Numbered from the stretch's first letter, positions 19,603 through 30,990 are shown. The stretch is DNA of 64,000 nucleotides from Cupriavidus pauculus (GCF_003854935.1 NZ_CP033969.1:434001-498000); one strand, 5' to 3'. Notes: generated by a model not told the origin, from the letters alone. Numbers and translations are program-made.

Positions 19603-21595
19603 GCTCTCGCTCCTCTACGTATCGCACCAGATCAGCTCTGTGGAAGCCGATTGTTGATAGCTGCTCCATCAACTGACCATATCGAGTCTCAAGATGCCGA
19701 TACCAATCCGAGTGCATCAAGGATCGCGACCTCGCACGTGCCGTCACGGCATGCAGGCTGATGTATGCCACCGCGGCCTGCCTTATCAGTTCGTGCGCTC
19801 TGGCCTCTTCGCCCTTGATCCACAAGTAGTCCTCGCACTTCGCCGTGCATTGCAGGTGGCGCTCACAGGGAGACATCTGGAAGTCGTGGACGCATAGTCC
19901 CGGCCCCACGTCATGGACTGCCTGGATGCGCGCGGTCAGGAATGTCTTTGCCACTTCAAGCGGCAGCGCTTTGGCCACCTCAACAATGCTTCCCGCCAAC
20001 TTGTCTTCTAGAACCTCATTCACCACCTGCGCCGCTCGCTGGGCAGCCGTCAGATGTTGGTAGGCTCTCGTATCCGCCTCATGCTGGCGACCGAACCACT
20101 TCGTTTGCACAAGATCCGGCGCCCCACCTTCGTCCAGCAGGTGGTTCAGGAAGTGACGGAGTCCATGTGATCGCACGCGCAGTACAAGGCCGTCTTTACC
20201 CGCCAGTCCATACCGTTCGAACGCCGATGGAATGGCGGGCCGTCCGGTCAAGAAGTCACTTACGTTCTGTTCAGATACCGGTCGGGCCGCGTATGTGAGC
20301 GTTGTCCGCGTCCCGCGATGGAACTGGTTTGCGTAGACCGCGCACAGCGCTTCATGGAGCTCGAGCCGTTGACCGGCAGGCCCCGGGATCACCGGTCCGA
20401 ACCAGTGGTCTTTCGCAATACCACTGCGCAGTGCATCCCGTTCTACACGGAGCCTTCGATTCACGACCTCGTAGGGAATTTCGCGCGATCGGAGGAACTG
20501 CGCAAGACCCCAACTTTTCAGACCCAGAACGGTCCGCAAGTCAGACGTGGAAAGGAATCTGGGAATCGCGTTGCCAGGCACTAGCGAGCCGCAACGATTT
20601 GCCTTCATGGCAACCTGTCGCGGCCCGTCTGTTGCCCCGCGCAGTTCCGCCACTGCGGCCTCCACCAGTTCAACGGTCTCGGACAGCAACGGCTTCGAAT
20701 GCCATTCGACCATCACGTCGTCAGCACGGCCTTTCAGCCTCGCATAGCGCAGGTTCCGGCTGCAGTCCTTCGCAACGGAGATGGGATTCACCGGCAGCGT
20801 CAGCATCTCGCCAACTCTCAGGCCCGTACACGCCATGATCGTGACGATCAGAATCAGTATGCGGTCGGCCGCGCTCCCATCGTCAGGATGTTCGGCCGGT
20901 GGGATCGTCTGGTAGAGCCATCCAAGCGCCCGGATCGCTTCCTCCTTCGGTAGCCTGTCCGACACCTCAGGCGAACGGTCTCCGATCCGGTCTGGCGTCA
21001 ATGACCTAGGCCGTGCCTTTCGCCTGCAGCGCCAGTCCAGCCTCACGCGACTTAGTCGGTATCGGTCCATCATGTCGGCGAACTCCTCCATGTGGCCGAG
21101 GACTTTGTATGCCGAGGTCTCTCGTTCCCTGCGCAGAACTACGGTTGCTGCCCGATCCAGATCATCCTTTCGCAACTCGGCCAGGTGATGACCCGTCCTT
21201 CGGATGGCGTCGCAGATATAGCGCGTAGCGCGGATGAACACGCTGTGGCTTGCCATGGATTGACCGCGTCTTTGATGGCGCATGCAAACAAGTGCCTTGA
21301 CGAGATCTGCGAATCCCTCTGGCAACGGATCGCCCACACCTTTGGCCGCTTTTCTGTGCTGGGTGAACGGCAGCCGCAATCCCCGGGCATTGGCTTTGTA
21401 TCCGCGCGTGCGGTGCTCGTATGCAGCCGAGACATCCCAGACCGGAGCATCCCACTCGACATCACCGAACGGCATCAACGCTTTCGCCTTGCCGATCAGT
21501 TGCTTGCCGTTCTCGACCCAGTCATCTCCTGCAGGTGCTTCCAGGCGACCGACAGCCGCCATCGTCTTACGCCTAACCGCCGTTCCGTTTGCCAT
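19565..21595 (-). CDS. Tyrosine recombinase, large subunit of the trio
   Basis: About 676 residues from the ATG at 21595 (MANGTAVRRK; a start at 21616 adds seven residues). Catalytic block: first Arg in TGLRVGEMLTL, HxxR in HGLRHFLNHLL, and the nucleophile Tyr in EADTRAYQHL. The second His/Trp position is Arg (WFGRQ), a non-standard residue. After the tyrosine comes a cysteine cluster (CVHDFQMSPCERHLQCTAKC), suggesting a zinc-binding tail. The long N-terminal region is all helical. It overlaps the 544-residue recombinase gene by 23 bp. Length and Cys tail recall TnpB of Tn554 (630 residues). Confidence 0.85.
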   Translation of the reverse strand: MANGTAVRRKTMAAVGRLEAPAGDDWVENGKQLIGKAKALMPFGDVEWDAPVWDVSAAYEHRTRGYKANARGLRLPFTQHRKAAKGVGDPLPEGFADLVKALVCMRHQRRGQSMASHSVFIRATRYICDAIRRTGHHLAELRKDDLDRAATVVLRRERETSAYKVLGHMEEFADMMDRYRLSRVRLDWRCRRKARPRSLTPDRIGDRSPEVSDRLPKEEAIRALGWLYQTIPPAEHPDDGSAADRILILIVTIMACTGLRVGEMLTLPVNPISVAKDCSRNLRYARLKGRADDVMVEWHSKPLLSETVELVEAAVAELRGATDGPRQVAMKANRCGSLVPGNAIPRFLSTSDLRTVLGLKSWGLAQFLRSREIPYEVVNRRLRVERDALRSGIAKDHWFGPVIPGPAGQRLELHEALCAVYANQFHRGTRTTLTYAARPVSEQNVSDFLTGRPAIPSAFERYGLAGKDGLVLRVRSHGLRHFLNHLLDEGGAPDLVQTKWFGRQHEADTRAYQHLTAAQRAAQVVNEVLEDKLAGSIVEVAKALPLEVAKTFLTARIQAVHDVGPGLCVHDFQMSPCERHLQCTAKCEDYLWIKGEEARAHELIRQAAVAYISLHAVTARARSRSLMHSDWYRHLETRYGQLMEQLSTIGFHRADLVRYVEEREHADKHPSERKDK

Positions 21596-23207
21596 GGTGC
21601 GCCACCAGTTGAACAACCTCCGCTACGGCGTAGATCACTTCATCCATCTGGACTGACAGGCGCATGCCAAGCTGCCCACGACGCACGTCCCTGCCCTTGA
21701 GCAGCGCATCTAGTACGGCCTGATGGTCGGCTTCCAAGTACGGCTGGAACTTGGGGCAAACGTAGCAGGAGTATGGTGGATCCAGCAAGCAGCGCGGTGA
21801 CTGGCCGCATGCGCCAATCTCCACCGAATCCACCGCTTCCACATCGCCGACGAAACGGACTCTCTTTTCCTGGCGAACGACCTTCGCCGCTTCCGAATCC
21901 ACTCCGATGGGCGTCCCCTTGAACAACTTCATAAGGGGGCCGAGCCGCAGCGCAGCGGCGCGATCCAGAATGCGGGTCAGGCGCGCCCCCTTCAGCGCAT
22001 AGTAGACGCGCACATGTTGCGTATCGGAATGGTCCAACATCGTGGCAAGCACAGTCTTCGAAGCACCAAGCTCCACCATCGTCGTGGCAAACGTGTACCG
22101 CAAGCGGCGTGAACTCAATCGAAGCTGACGTCCGGTACGCGGTGATTCGATTGCCATTCGGGCAGCGAACCCCCGTATGAGAATCAGGAATTCCTTTCCC
22201 GTCATGTGGTACGCATACTCATCGACACCGGTTCCCGCCCGCCATTCGTCCGCGCTGTCGCGCATAAATAGCGGACGCGGGTAGCCTTTGCAATCGATAC
22301 TCCCATTGGCGGCCAACAGCTCACGTATCAACGGCAGCAGATCGTTGCTCACCCGCTCTTGCACAAACTGCTGGCGCACACCGATTCCCCACTTCTTGAT
22401 GCGGGGAATGGACAGTATCCACTGTGGGGGCACGTCGAACCCGGCCAACTGGTTTGACAGATCCTCCTCCCTGAGGAGGCAATAGTTCGATGGATTCCGA
22501 CCATATGCCAGGCTCAACGCAATCGCTGCACGCTGCATCACGTGCGCCCGCTCCTGGGAGCGGTCACCTGCCAATGCCGCTCGCAGGACAGCCACCTCCG
22601 TGTCCCAGAGCGGCCCGCGCTCCTCATCTTCCAACTCCACCGCGAGCTGGGAAGAGCGTGCGGGTATGGAGACCTCATCCAATTCAAGCGCGAACTGCTC
22701 ATCGAACCCCAGGCGCGCGAGCATTGTTGCTGACCAGCGATACCAGCTTCGCAGAAGGTAGAACTCGTCCATCGCCTTTCTGGCCCGTAGCGCGCGAACA
22801 GTTGTCTCGACATGCCGACACAATGCCACCTTCAGGTCTTCTGTCTGTTCCACCGATGCCAAGGCTCGCCACTGTTCCAATAGCGCCTGCCCCTGCGTAC
22901 TAATGCCTGAGGGTCTTCCTCGCATGGCCCCAAGCACTTTAGTCAGCGCATTGAGCACGCTCCGACCCGCTTGCTGCGTCATTAACATCGATGCCCATCG
23001 ACGCAGCGCGTAGCCAACGACTACGCTGCCGTCCGACTGCCTCTCCCAATGAAACGCGGCGTTGTTGGTCGCGAGATTGAATTTCCAGTACGTTTCACCC
23101 ATCTCCATCCGACGACCTTCTCGGTCGATGACGTAGCTCGGCAATGGTGGAAGCTTGTTTTTGCGCAGCAACGACATGATTGCGCGGTTGACCTCGGCGT
23201 TCGTCAT
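21573..23207 (-). CDS. Tyrosine recombinase, middle gene of the trio
   Basis: 544 residues. Arg237 (AYGRNPSNY), Lys271/272, Arg370, His393 (LDHSD) and Tyr402/403 (RVYYALKG) fit the tyrosine recombinase catalytic set. The first His of HxxR is Arg367 (SSRRLRYTFATT). A C-terminal cysteine cluster (C467, C473, C481, C484) parallels that of the larger recombinase. The ATG overlaps the upstream TGA as ATGA, so translation is coupled. With one catalytic residue replaced it may be weakly active or structural within a hetero-complex. Confidence 0.85.
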   Translation of the reverse strand: MTNAEVNRAIMSLLRKNKLPPLPSYVIDREGRRMEMGETYWKFNLATNNAAFHWERQSDGSVVVGYALRRWASMLMTQQAGRSVLNALTKVLGAMRGRPSGISTQGQALLEQWRALASVEQTEDLKVALCRHVETTVRALRARKAMDEFYLLRSWYRWSATMLARLGFDEQFALELDEVSIPARSSQLAVELEDEERGPLWDTEVAVLRAALAGDRSQERAHVMQRAAIALSLAYGRNPSNYCLLREEDLSNQLAGFDVPPQWILSIPRIKKWGIGVRQQFVQERVSNDLLPLIRELLAANGSIDCKGYPRPLFMRDSADEWRAGTGVDEYAYHMTGKEFLILIRGFAARMAIESPRTGRQLRLSSRRLRYTFATTMVELGASKTVLATMLDHSDTQHVRVYYALKGARLTRILDRAAALRLGPLMKLFKGTPIGVDSEAAKVVRQEKRVRFVGDVEAVDSVEIGACGQSPRCLLDPPYSCYVCPKFQPYLEADHQAVLDALLKGRDVRRGQLGMRLSVQMDEVIYAVAEVVQLVAHHGKRNGG

Positions 23208-24400
23208 TCGATATCGGTCATCGATGCATTAAAGACCGTCGATTGGTACGCAAGGCTGAGCTCACAGGACTCGCGCCTGATCGCTTGCCAAACATAAGGT
23301 CGGATGGAATCCGACGAGCGCCAGCCGAAGAAGTACATCATGTGCTTCTCGACGCGCTCCTCGTCCAGGCCTGTCCGCAGTGCTCGCGCACGGAAGTTCG
23401 TCGCGCACGTACTGCGCAGGCAGTGCGGGTGCAGATCGCGGAATTCAGCATGTGCAGCGCCCACCTGTGTGAGCAAGCCGTTGACGCGAGCCAGGCTCAT
23501 CGGTGCGCCATCTCGGCTCAGGAATAGGAACGGACTTTTGTCCGCCCCCGGTATCGCTCGACGTGTACGACAGATATAGGAATTCAGCAGTGAAGCCAGC
23601 GCCCGATCGCAAGGCAACTGGCGCGACTCTGTCTTCACCTGGGGTTCATGGCGGCGAGGGTCCTTCGCGTCGTCAGGCGAGCGCTCGACCCGGATCTCCG
23701 GAATCGCACCCGATAAGACACAGTCCGCAACCCGTAGTTTGAGGAGTTCGCCCCGCCGGATACCCAACAACAACAGCACCAGAACGATGACGTAATTGCG
23801 GTCCTGATACGCGGCCTTCCACGGATTTTCATCACTGCCGGGACGGCAGATGCTCAGGAGGCGGTTCACCCGCTCCTCGGACAGCGGCGACGCATGATGT
23901 ACCGGCTCGGCACGCCTTGGCCCGGCCGTGGCGAAGGTGTGCTGCATCGTGGCCAATCGCTCCCTGACGTGGCTCAACTCCGGGCTTCCAATCGGCAATC
24001 GGGCCATAGCCCTCTCCAGATGCCAACGAATGAACTGCATGACAACCTGCAGACGCTGCGCTACGGTAGTCGGGGCGACGACCAGCCGACGTACCGCCAC
24101 TCGCGATTGGAAGTCGCGCCTTAACCAAGGATAGAGTTGACTGGCAATCTCGTCCGGTGAGAGGCCGTCGCCGGCAAGCAATCTCGCCTGCAGCGGAATG
24201 GAATGCTGGACCGCCCACAGCCACAGCAGACCGAGGACATGCAGTGCCTTGGTCAGGCTGTTGGCCGACAGCCGCGAACGCAGCCGCTGAATTGCATACT
24301 CGTTGATCCAGCCAATAGGTTGCCGGTCTGCGTCCAGCAAGATCGGCAGGCGCTCGCCGTCGGAGTGCCGGACCGTCACCACATGGAATCGGGCGTGCAT
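23204..24400 (-). CDS. Tyrosine recombinase, first gene of the trio
   Basis: 398 residues from the ATG at 24400, which has SD AAGGAG six bases upstream; a TTG at 24427 would add nine residues. All catalytic positions are present: Arg215 (LGIRRGELLKL), Lys256 (QVKTESRQLP), His326-x-x-Arg329 (HPHCLRSTCATNF), Trp360 (FFGWRSS) and Tyr369 (IRPYV). A SAM-like core-binding domain precedes them. It is the only member of the trio with a complete canonical active site. The start codon is 37 bp inside the right inverted repeat, so the operon promoter overlaps the element end. Confidence 0.9.
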   Translation of the reverse strand: MHARFHVVTVRHSDGERLPILLDADRQPIGWINEYAIQRLRSRLSANSLTKALHVLGLLWLWAVQHSIPLQARLLAGDGLSPDEIASQLYPWLRRDFQSRVAVRRLVVAPTTVAQRLQVVMQFIRWHLERAMARLPIGSPELSHVRERLATMQHTFATAGPRRAEPVHHASPLSEERVNRLLSICRPGSDENPWKAAYQDRNYVIVLVLLLLGIRRGELLKLRVADCVLSGAIPEIRVERSPDDAKDPRRHEPQVKTESRQLPCDRALASLLNSYICRTRRAIPGADKSPFLFLSRDGAPMSLARVNGLLTQVGAAHAEFRDLHPHCLRSTCATNFRARALRTGLDEERVEKHMMYFFGWRSSDSIRPYVWQAIRRESCELSLAYQSTVFNASMTDIE

Positions 24401-24436
24401 TGGCGCTCCTTCGGCCGACGCGTCCAATCCACCGTA

Positions 24437-24449
24437 GGCAATGTTTACG
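24437..24449 (-). repeat. Right 13-bp terminal inverted repeat
   Basis: GGCAATGTTTACG on the plus strand, the exact complement of 18157-18169. Confidence 0.65.
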
Positions 24450-24488
24450 ACTTTTCTGTGTCACGGAGCATTCATCCGCCCCAGAAGC

Positions 24489-24512
24489 AAAAAGCCGGCT
24501 CTCGCCGGCCTT
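24489..24512 (-). terminator. Terminator of the TIR gene
   Basis: Minus strand GCCGGC-GAGA-GCCGGC followed by a TTTTT run, 25 bp beyond the TIR stop codon. It separates the TIR gene from the recombinase operon. Confidence 0.85.
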
Positions 24513-24536
24513 TCTGCCGTACGGATGCCTCTCCTG

Positions 24537-25253
24537 TCAGCTCCAGATAGAAACCAGCTCGGCAATTTTGGTTGCGACTACCGCCATCGTATCTTCCGAC
24601 GTGTCAAGTCCGCTTCGAGAAGCAAGCATGGGGCTGACATCGCGGAGCGCAGTGTAGGTAGTGCCGTGCACAATGGGCACGAGACGGTTACCTTGCAGAA
24701 GAGTCGAAAGTTCTTTGTCAGCGACACCCTCTTTCGGAAGGCGTGCCAACAATGCGGGGGTCACCAAGACGAGCCCAATTTTCGAGGCCGCTAAGCCTTT
24801 ATCGATAGCTCGCATCATCGGTACGCCAAGACCAAGGTCCTTCTCGCTAAACCAGACCTTGACACCAGCCGCCTCAAGCAAATCGTGCAGCTCCTTGGCC
24901 GCGCCCTGCCTGTCATCCCAAGCGTGGCAGAGGAAGCAATCCCTAAGGTCCGGCTTCGCCGCTGCTTCCTTTTCAACAGCCTCGCGAATCGGAGTCAGGG
25001 ACACCACCTGAGCGGGCGTGTACGAAACGGACGAACCGGCACGCGACCAACGCGGCCTTGAACTGCCGCCGCCGCTGGACCGGCCACCGCTGCTATAGCT
25101 GCTACCACCAGAAGAGTAAGACGAGCCGTAGCCACTGCCGTATCCACTGCCATAGCTGCCGCGGTACCCGCCATAGCGGGAGCTACATGCCGGACAAGCT
25201 GCTGCCGCTGCTGCCGAGTGGTGTCCTCGAACTGGTGCTGTGCATCGTGACAT
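24537..25253 (-). CDS. TIR-domain protein with zinc-knuckle-like N-terminus and Gly/Ser/Tyr-rich linker
   Basis: 238 residues. Residues 1-25 hold C4, H11/H12, C20 and C23, spaced as a small zinc-binding knuckle. Residues 26-75 are low complexity (Gly, Ser, Tyr, Arg). The TIR domain covers about 104-238: FLCHAWDD (box 1), VKVWFSEKDLGLGVPMMRAI, and GLVLVTPALLARLP. Glu137 in WFSEKD is the candidate NADase glutamate; Asp139 is also close. Bacterial TIR domains cleave NAD or make cyclic ADP-ribose signals in anti-phage defence. SD AGGGAG lies 11 bases before the ATG. It sits just outside the recombinase element, on its own transcript. Confidence 0.87.
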   Translation of the reverse strand: MSRCTAPVRGHHSAAAAAACPACSSRYGGYRGSYGSGYGSGYGSSYSSGGSSYSSGGRSSGGGSSRPRWSRAGSSVSYTPAQVVSLTPIREAVEKEAAAKPDLRDCFLCHAWDDRQGAAKELHDLLEAAGVKVWFSEKDLGLGVPMMRAIDKGLAASKIGLVLVTPALLARLPKEGVADKELSTLLQGNRLVPIVHGTTYTALRDVSPMLASRSGLDTSEDTMAVVATKIAELVSIWS

Positions 25254-25286
25254 TGCTTTGCTATCTCCCTTGTGGTGATCGCGCTA

Positions 25287-25292
25287 ATCATA
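25287..25292 (-). promoter_or_regulatory. Candidate -10 of the TIR gene
   Basis: Minus strand TATGAT, about 34 bp before the start codon, within the partly palindromic GCGCGTATGATTAGCGCG. No good -35 is seen. Confidence 0.35.
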
Positions 25293-25617
25293 CGCGCAGT
25301 AACGAAAGCCATCACTCGATGAAGCTGTAGGTATCAGCTATCGATAACCGATTAGGTCGTGCTGCGCGGCAGCAACTTCGGACAGCGTAGATGGAGGAGC
25401 GGCAACAGCCCAGCCGTAACTCAAAAGCAGCACTGTGTCGCCATGCAACTCCAGATGTCCACCCGTAGTTGGACGCCGAAGATCCTGCCAAAGCGTTTAA
25501 CTTCTGGAGCCGAACTTGACACTTTCGCTTCCTGACGGAAATCTCATGATTCTCCGCAAAACCAACGCTGGATCTTTCCAATGCACCATTGCCAATAAGA
25601 TACTGATTAAAAAGAAA
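25293..25617. other. Low-GC intergenic stretch between TIR gene and ssb terminator
   Basis: About 325 bp clearly poorer in GC than the rest of the window. It has no gene I can support: an 89-codon minus-strand frame here shows no motif and no SD. It marks the right side of the accessory region. Confidence 0.5.
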
Positions 25618-25639
25618 AACCCCGCACAGAGGCGGGGTT
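25611..25639 (-). terminator. Terminator of ssb
   Basis: Minus strand AACCCCGC-CTCTGT-GCGGGGTT then TTTCTTT, downstream of the ssb stop. Confidence 0.9.
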
Positions 25640-25667
25640 GATCTTTACCAATATCCGTTACTCAAGG

Positions 25668-26228
25668 TTAGAACGGAATATCGTCGTCCATATCCTCGAA
25701 GCCGTTCGACGACTGTTGCTGGCGACGCTGGCCGCCCTGCTGGCCGCCGCTGCCACCAGCCCCGCCGCCGCCCTGGCCGCGGCCGCCGCCGTAGCCGGCG
25801 CCACCGCTGCCGCCTTGCGATTCGCGGCTGTAGCCGCCGCCACCACCGCCACCGCCGCCGTAGCCACCCTCGTCACCGCCGCCACCGCCGCCCTGGCGGG
25901 CGCCCAGCATCTGCATCTGGTCGGCGACGATTTCGGTGCTGTACTTGTCCTGGCCGGACTGGTCCTGCCACTTGCGGGTGCGGATGCGGCCTTCGATGTA
26001 GACCGACGAACCCTTGCGCAGGTACTGGCCGGCGATCTCGGCCAGCTTGCCGAAGAACGCGATGCGGTGCCACTCGGTCGCTTCCTTGAACTCGCCGCTC
26101 TGCTTGTCCTTGTAGCGGTCGGTCGTCGCGAGCCGGATGTTGGTGACGGCGTCGCCGCTGGGCATGTAGCGGGTTTCCGGGTCGGCGCCCAGGTTGCCGA
26201 CGAGGATGACTTTGTTGACCGATGCCAT
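25668..26228 (-). CDS. ssb: Single-stranded DNA-binding protein
   Basis: 186 residues from the ATG at 26228 ([20 protein letters not shown]). The OB fold occupies residues 1-110, including [19 protein letters not shown] and [19 protein letters not shown] long Gly-rich disordered linker leads to the C-terminal tip DMDDDIPF, which binds repair and replication partners. GGAG nine bases upstream supports this start. It binds ssDNA as a tetramer. No LexA box is evident upstream. Confidence 0.97.
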   Translation of the reverse strand: MASVNKVILVGNLGADPETRYMPSGDAVTNIRLATTDRYKDKQSGEFKEATEWHRIAFFGKLAEIAGQYLRKGSSVYIEGRIRTRKWQDQSGQDKYSTEIVADQMQMLGARQGGGGGGDEGGYGGGGGGGGGYSRESQGGSGGAGYGGGRGQGGGGAGGSGGQQGGQRRQQQSSNGFEDMDDDIPF

Positions 26229-26448
26229 GGTGAAGATCTCCAAGGACCGCGCCCTTTCAGCGCGGCGTTAAACGTAGTGCGAGGTTCGCGGGATGAATGG
26301 CGGCGCGACGGGCGCAGGAACGCCCAGGGATGCCGCCCGTTAACGACATCACGCGCCGTCCGGAGAGACCGTCGGGCGCGTGTCGAATGCTACCGCCTGT
26401 ATCGGGAAAAAGCGTTTCGGGCTGTTGCGGAGACTTTAAAAAGTGTGT

Positions 26449-27699
26449 CTAAGCCGCCACGGCCGGGCCGGCTTCCTGCTTGCGGGCCGGCGGCGCCTTC
26501 ATGCTCCAGGCGATTATAAGCCAGAGCAGCAGCACGGCCGCGCAGCCCACGAACACTGCCGGGCGGCCTTCGTGCTTGAGCAGCCAGCCGCCCGCCACGC
26601 CGCCCAGGAACAGCCCCAGCGCCTGCGTGGTGTTGTAGATGCCCAGCGCGGCACCACGGCTGGCGGCCGCGTAGCGCGACACCAGCGACGGCTGCATGGC
26701 CTCCAGCACGTTGAACGCGACGAAGAACAGCAGCAGCACGCCGGCGATCGGCCAGAGCCCGTGCACGGTGGCGAACAGCAACTGCACGGCCGTCATCAGC
26801 GCCACGGACGCCAGCAGCACCGGCCGCACCTTGCCGTAGCGCTCGGCGGCCATCATCGGCCCGAGCATCAGCAGGAACGACACCAGCACCACGGGCAGGT
26901 ACACCTTCCAGTGCTGGTCCAGCGGCATCCCGGCGTCGGCCAGCATGGCCGGCACCACCATGAACATCGCCACCTGGCTGGCGTGCAGCGCCAGCACGCC
27001 CACGTTCAGGCGGATCAGGTCGGCGTTGAGCAGCACCTGCCGGAACGGCAGTTGCACCGGATGCGGCGGCGGCGGGGCTGGCACCAGGAAGATCGTCACG
27101 CCGATGGCCAGCACGCCCAGCACCGCCATCAGGCCGAAGATGCCGGGCATGCCGATGGCGTGCAGCAGCGGCGATGCAATCACCAGCGACAGCGCGAACG
27201 TCAGCCCGATGCTGCCGCCCACCATCGCCATGGCCTTGGTGCGATGGCGCTCGCGCGTCAGGTCGGCAATGCAGGCCGTAATGGCCGCCGAGATGGCGCC
27301 CATGCCCTGCAGCGCGCGGCCCACGGTGATGCCGGTCAGCGTATCGGCAAAGGCCGCCACCAGCCCACCGGCCACGAACAGCAGCAGGCCGGCCACCATG
27401 ACCGGCTTGCGGCCCACGCGGTCCGACAGCCAGCCCAGCGGGATGTGCAGGAACGCCTGCATCAGGCCGTAGATGCCCATGGCCAGGCCCACGCGCTGGG
27501 CGTCGTGCCCGTCGGGCAGCGTGCGCGCGAATTCGGCAAAGACGGGCAGGATCAGGAACAGGCCCAGCATGCGCAGGGCGAAGATGCTGGCTAGCGACAG
27601 GCTCGCGCGCAGTTCGCCGCGCGTCATGCGGTCGCGCAGGGTCTCGGCGGGGGCCGGGTCGGCGGCAAGGCTAGGAGAAGAAGGCGGGATCGACGGCAT
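26449..27699 (-). CDS. MFS transporter (drug-efflux type)
   Basis: 416 residues, 12 predicted helices. The MFS loop 2-3 motif is GWLSDRVGRKPVMVAG, and the N-half shows GRALQGMGAISAAITACIADL, typical of DHA1-like exporters. It lies upstream of ssb on the same strand with a 220-bp gap and is divergent from uvrA, an arrangement recalled from other Burkholderiaceae. Substrate unknown. Confidence 0.9.
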   Translation of the reverse strand: MPSIPPSSPSLAADPAPAETLRDRMTRGELRASLSLASIFALRMLGLFLILPVFAEFARTLPDGHDAQRVGLAMGIYGLMQAFLHIPLGWLSDRVGRKPVMVAGLLLFVAGGLVAAFADTLTGITVGRALQGMGAISAAITACIADLTRERHRTKAMAMVGGSIGLTFALSLVIASPLLHAIGMPGIFGLMAVLGVLAIGVTIFLVPAPPPPHPVQLPFRQVLLNADLIRLNVGVLALHASQVAMFMVVPAMLADAGMPLDQHWKVYLPVVLVSFLLMLGPMMAAERYGKVRPVLLASVALMTAVQLLFATVHGLWPIAGVLLLFFVAFNVLEAMQPSLVSRYAAASRGAALGIYNTTQALGLFLGGVAGGWLLKHEGRPAVFVGCAAVLLLWLIIAWSMKAPPARKQEAGPAVAA

Positions 27700-28097
27700 C
27701 GCGGTCGTTGGTGGAATTCTGGTCCGGTCGCCGCATCGGCAGCCTGGCAGCTTCGATCAGGCCGGTGCCCGCGAGTTGCCAGGTACCGCCATGTCTGGCG
27801 TGGCGGACATTGATCGGCCCGCCGCCGCCGTAACGCCAGCGCCGCTGGCGGCCGGGCGCCCGGGCGGGGCCGTCTGGCGCCGGGCAACCCCGGAAACCGA
27901 AGTTCGGTATATTAGCAGGTTTGCTTCTCGCGCTTTCCCGGTCACGTGCAGTGCGGGCGGGACCCGGAAAAGTGCGCGGCAGCGGGCTGGCGGCCGCGTG
28001 CGGCGGGCCATTCCAGGCGTCGGGCAAGGCACATCGAATTTCCGCGGGCACGGCCGGCATGCTGCTGGCCGCGGCCCACCGGGCGAACGAACGGGAT
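27700..28097. promoter_or_regulatory. Divergent MFS/uvrA intergenic region, no gene
   Basis: 398 bp without a credible gene. TATATT at 27908-27913 is a possible uvrA -10, giving a leader near 180 nt; the -35 is weak. No CTGT-N8-ACAG LexA box was found, although uvrA is SOS-controlled in many bacteria. Confidence 0.4.
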
Positions 28098-30962
<2,865 letters not shown>

Positions 30963-30990
30963 GAGGGCCCGCTCAGGTACCTTCTTTCTG

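Larger units (their letters stand above)
18157..24449. mobile_element. Putative recombinase-trio element with HEPN cargo
   Basis: About 6.3 kb bounded by a perfect 13-bp inverted repeat (CGTAAACATTGCC at 18157, its complement at 24437). Inside are a four-gene overlapping minus-strand operon (three tyrosine recombinases and a 140-residue protein) and one plus-strand cargo gene. Base composition and codon use are visibly less GC-rich than both flanks. The layout resembles RIT (recombinase-in-trio) elements and Tn554 (tnpA, tnpB, tnpC). The named family cannot be assigned from sequence reading alone. Ends are inferred from the repeat; no target duplication is visible. Confidence 0.65.

Noticed and set aside
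19108-24464. GTGACAC and its complement near 19110 and 24460 as element ends
   Set aside because: Only 7 bp and places the HEPN gene outside; the 13-bp repeat at 18157/24437 is better supported.
24537-25253. TIR gene as cargo inside the recombinase element
   Set aside because: It lies beyond the right inverted repeat and has its own terminator, so inclusion is not supported.
25312-25581. 89-codon minus-strand frame near the TIR gene
   Set aside because: No SD, no motif, low-GC intergenic composition.
26350-26385. ACGCGCC...GGGCGCGT inverted repeat between MFS and ssb as a terminator
   Set aside because: The arms are distant and no T-run follows on either strand.
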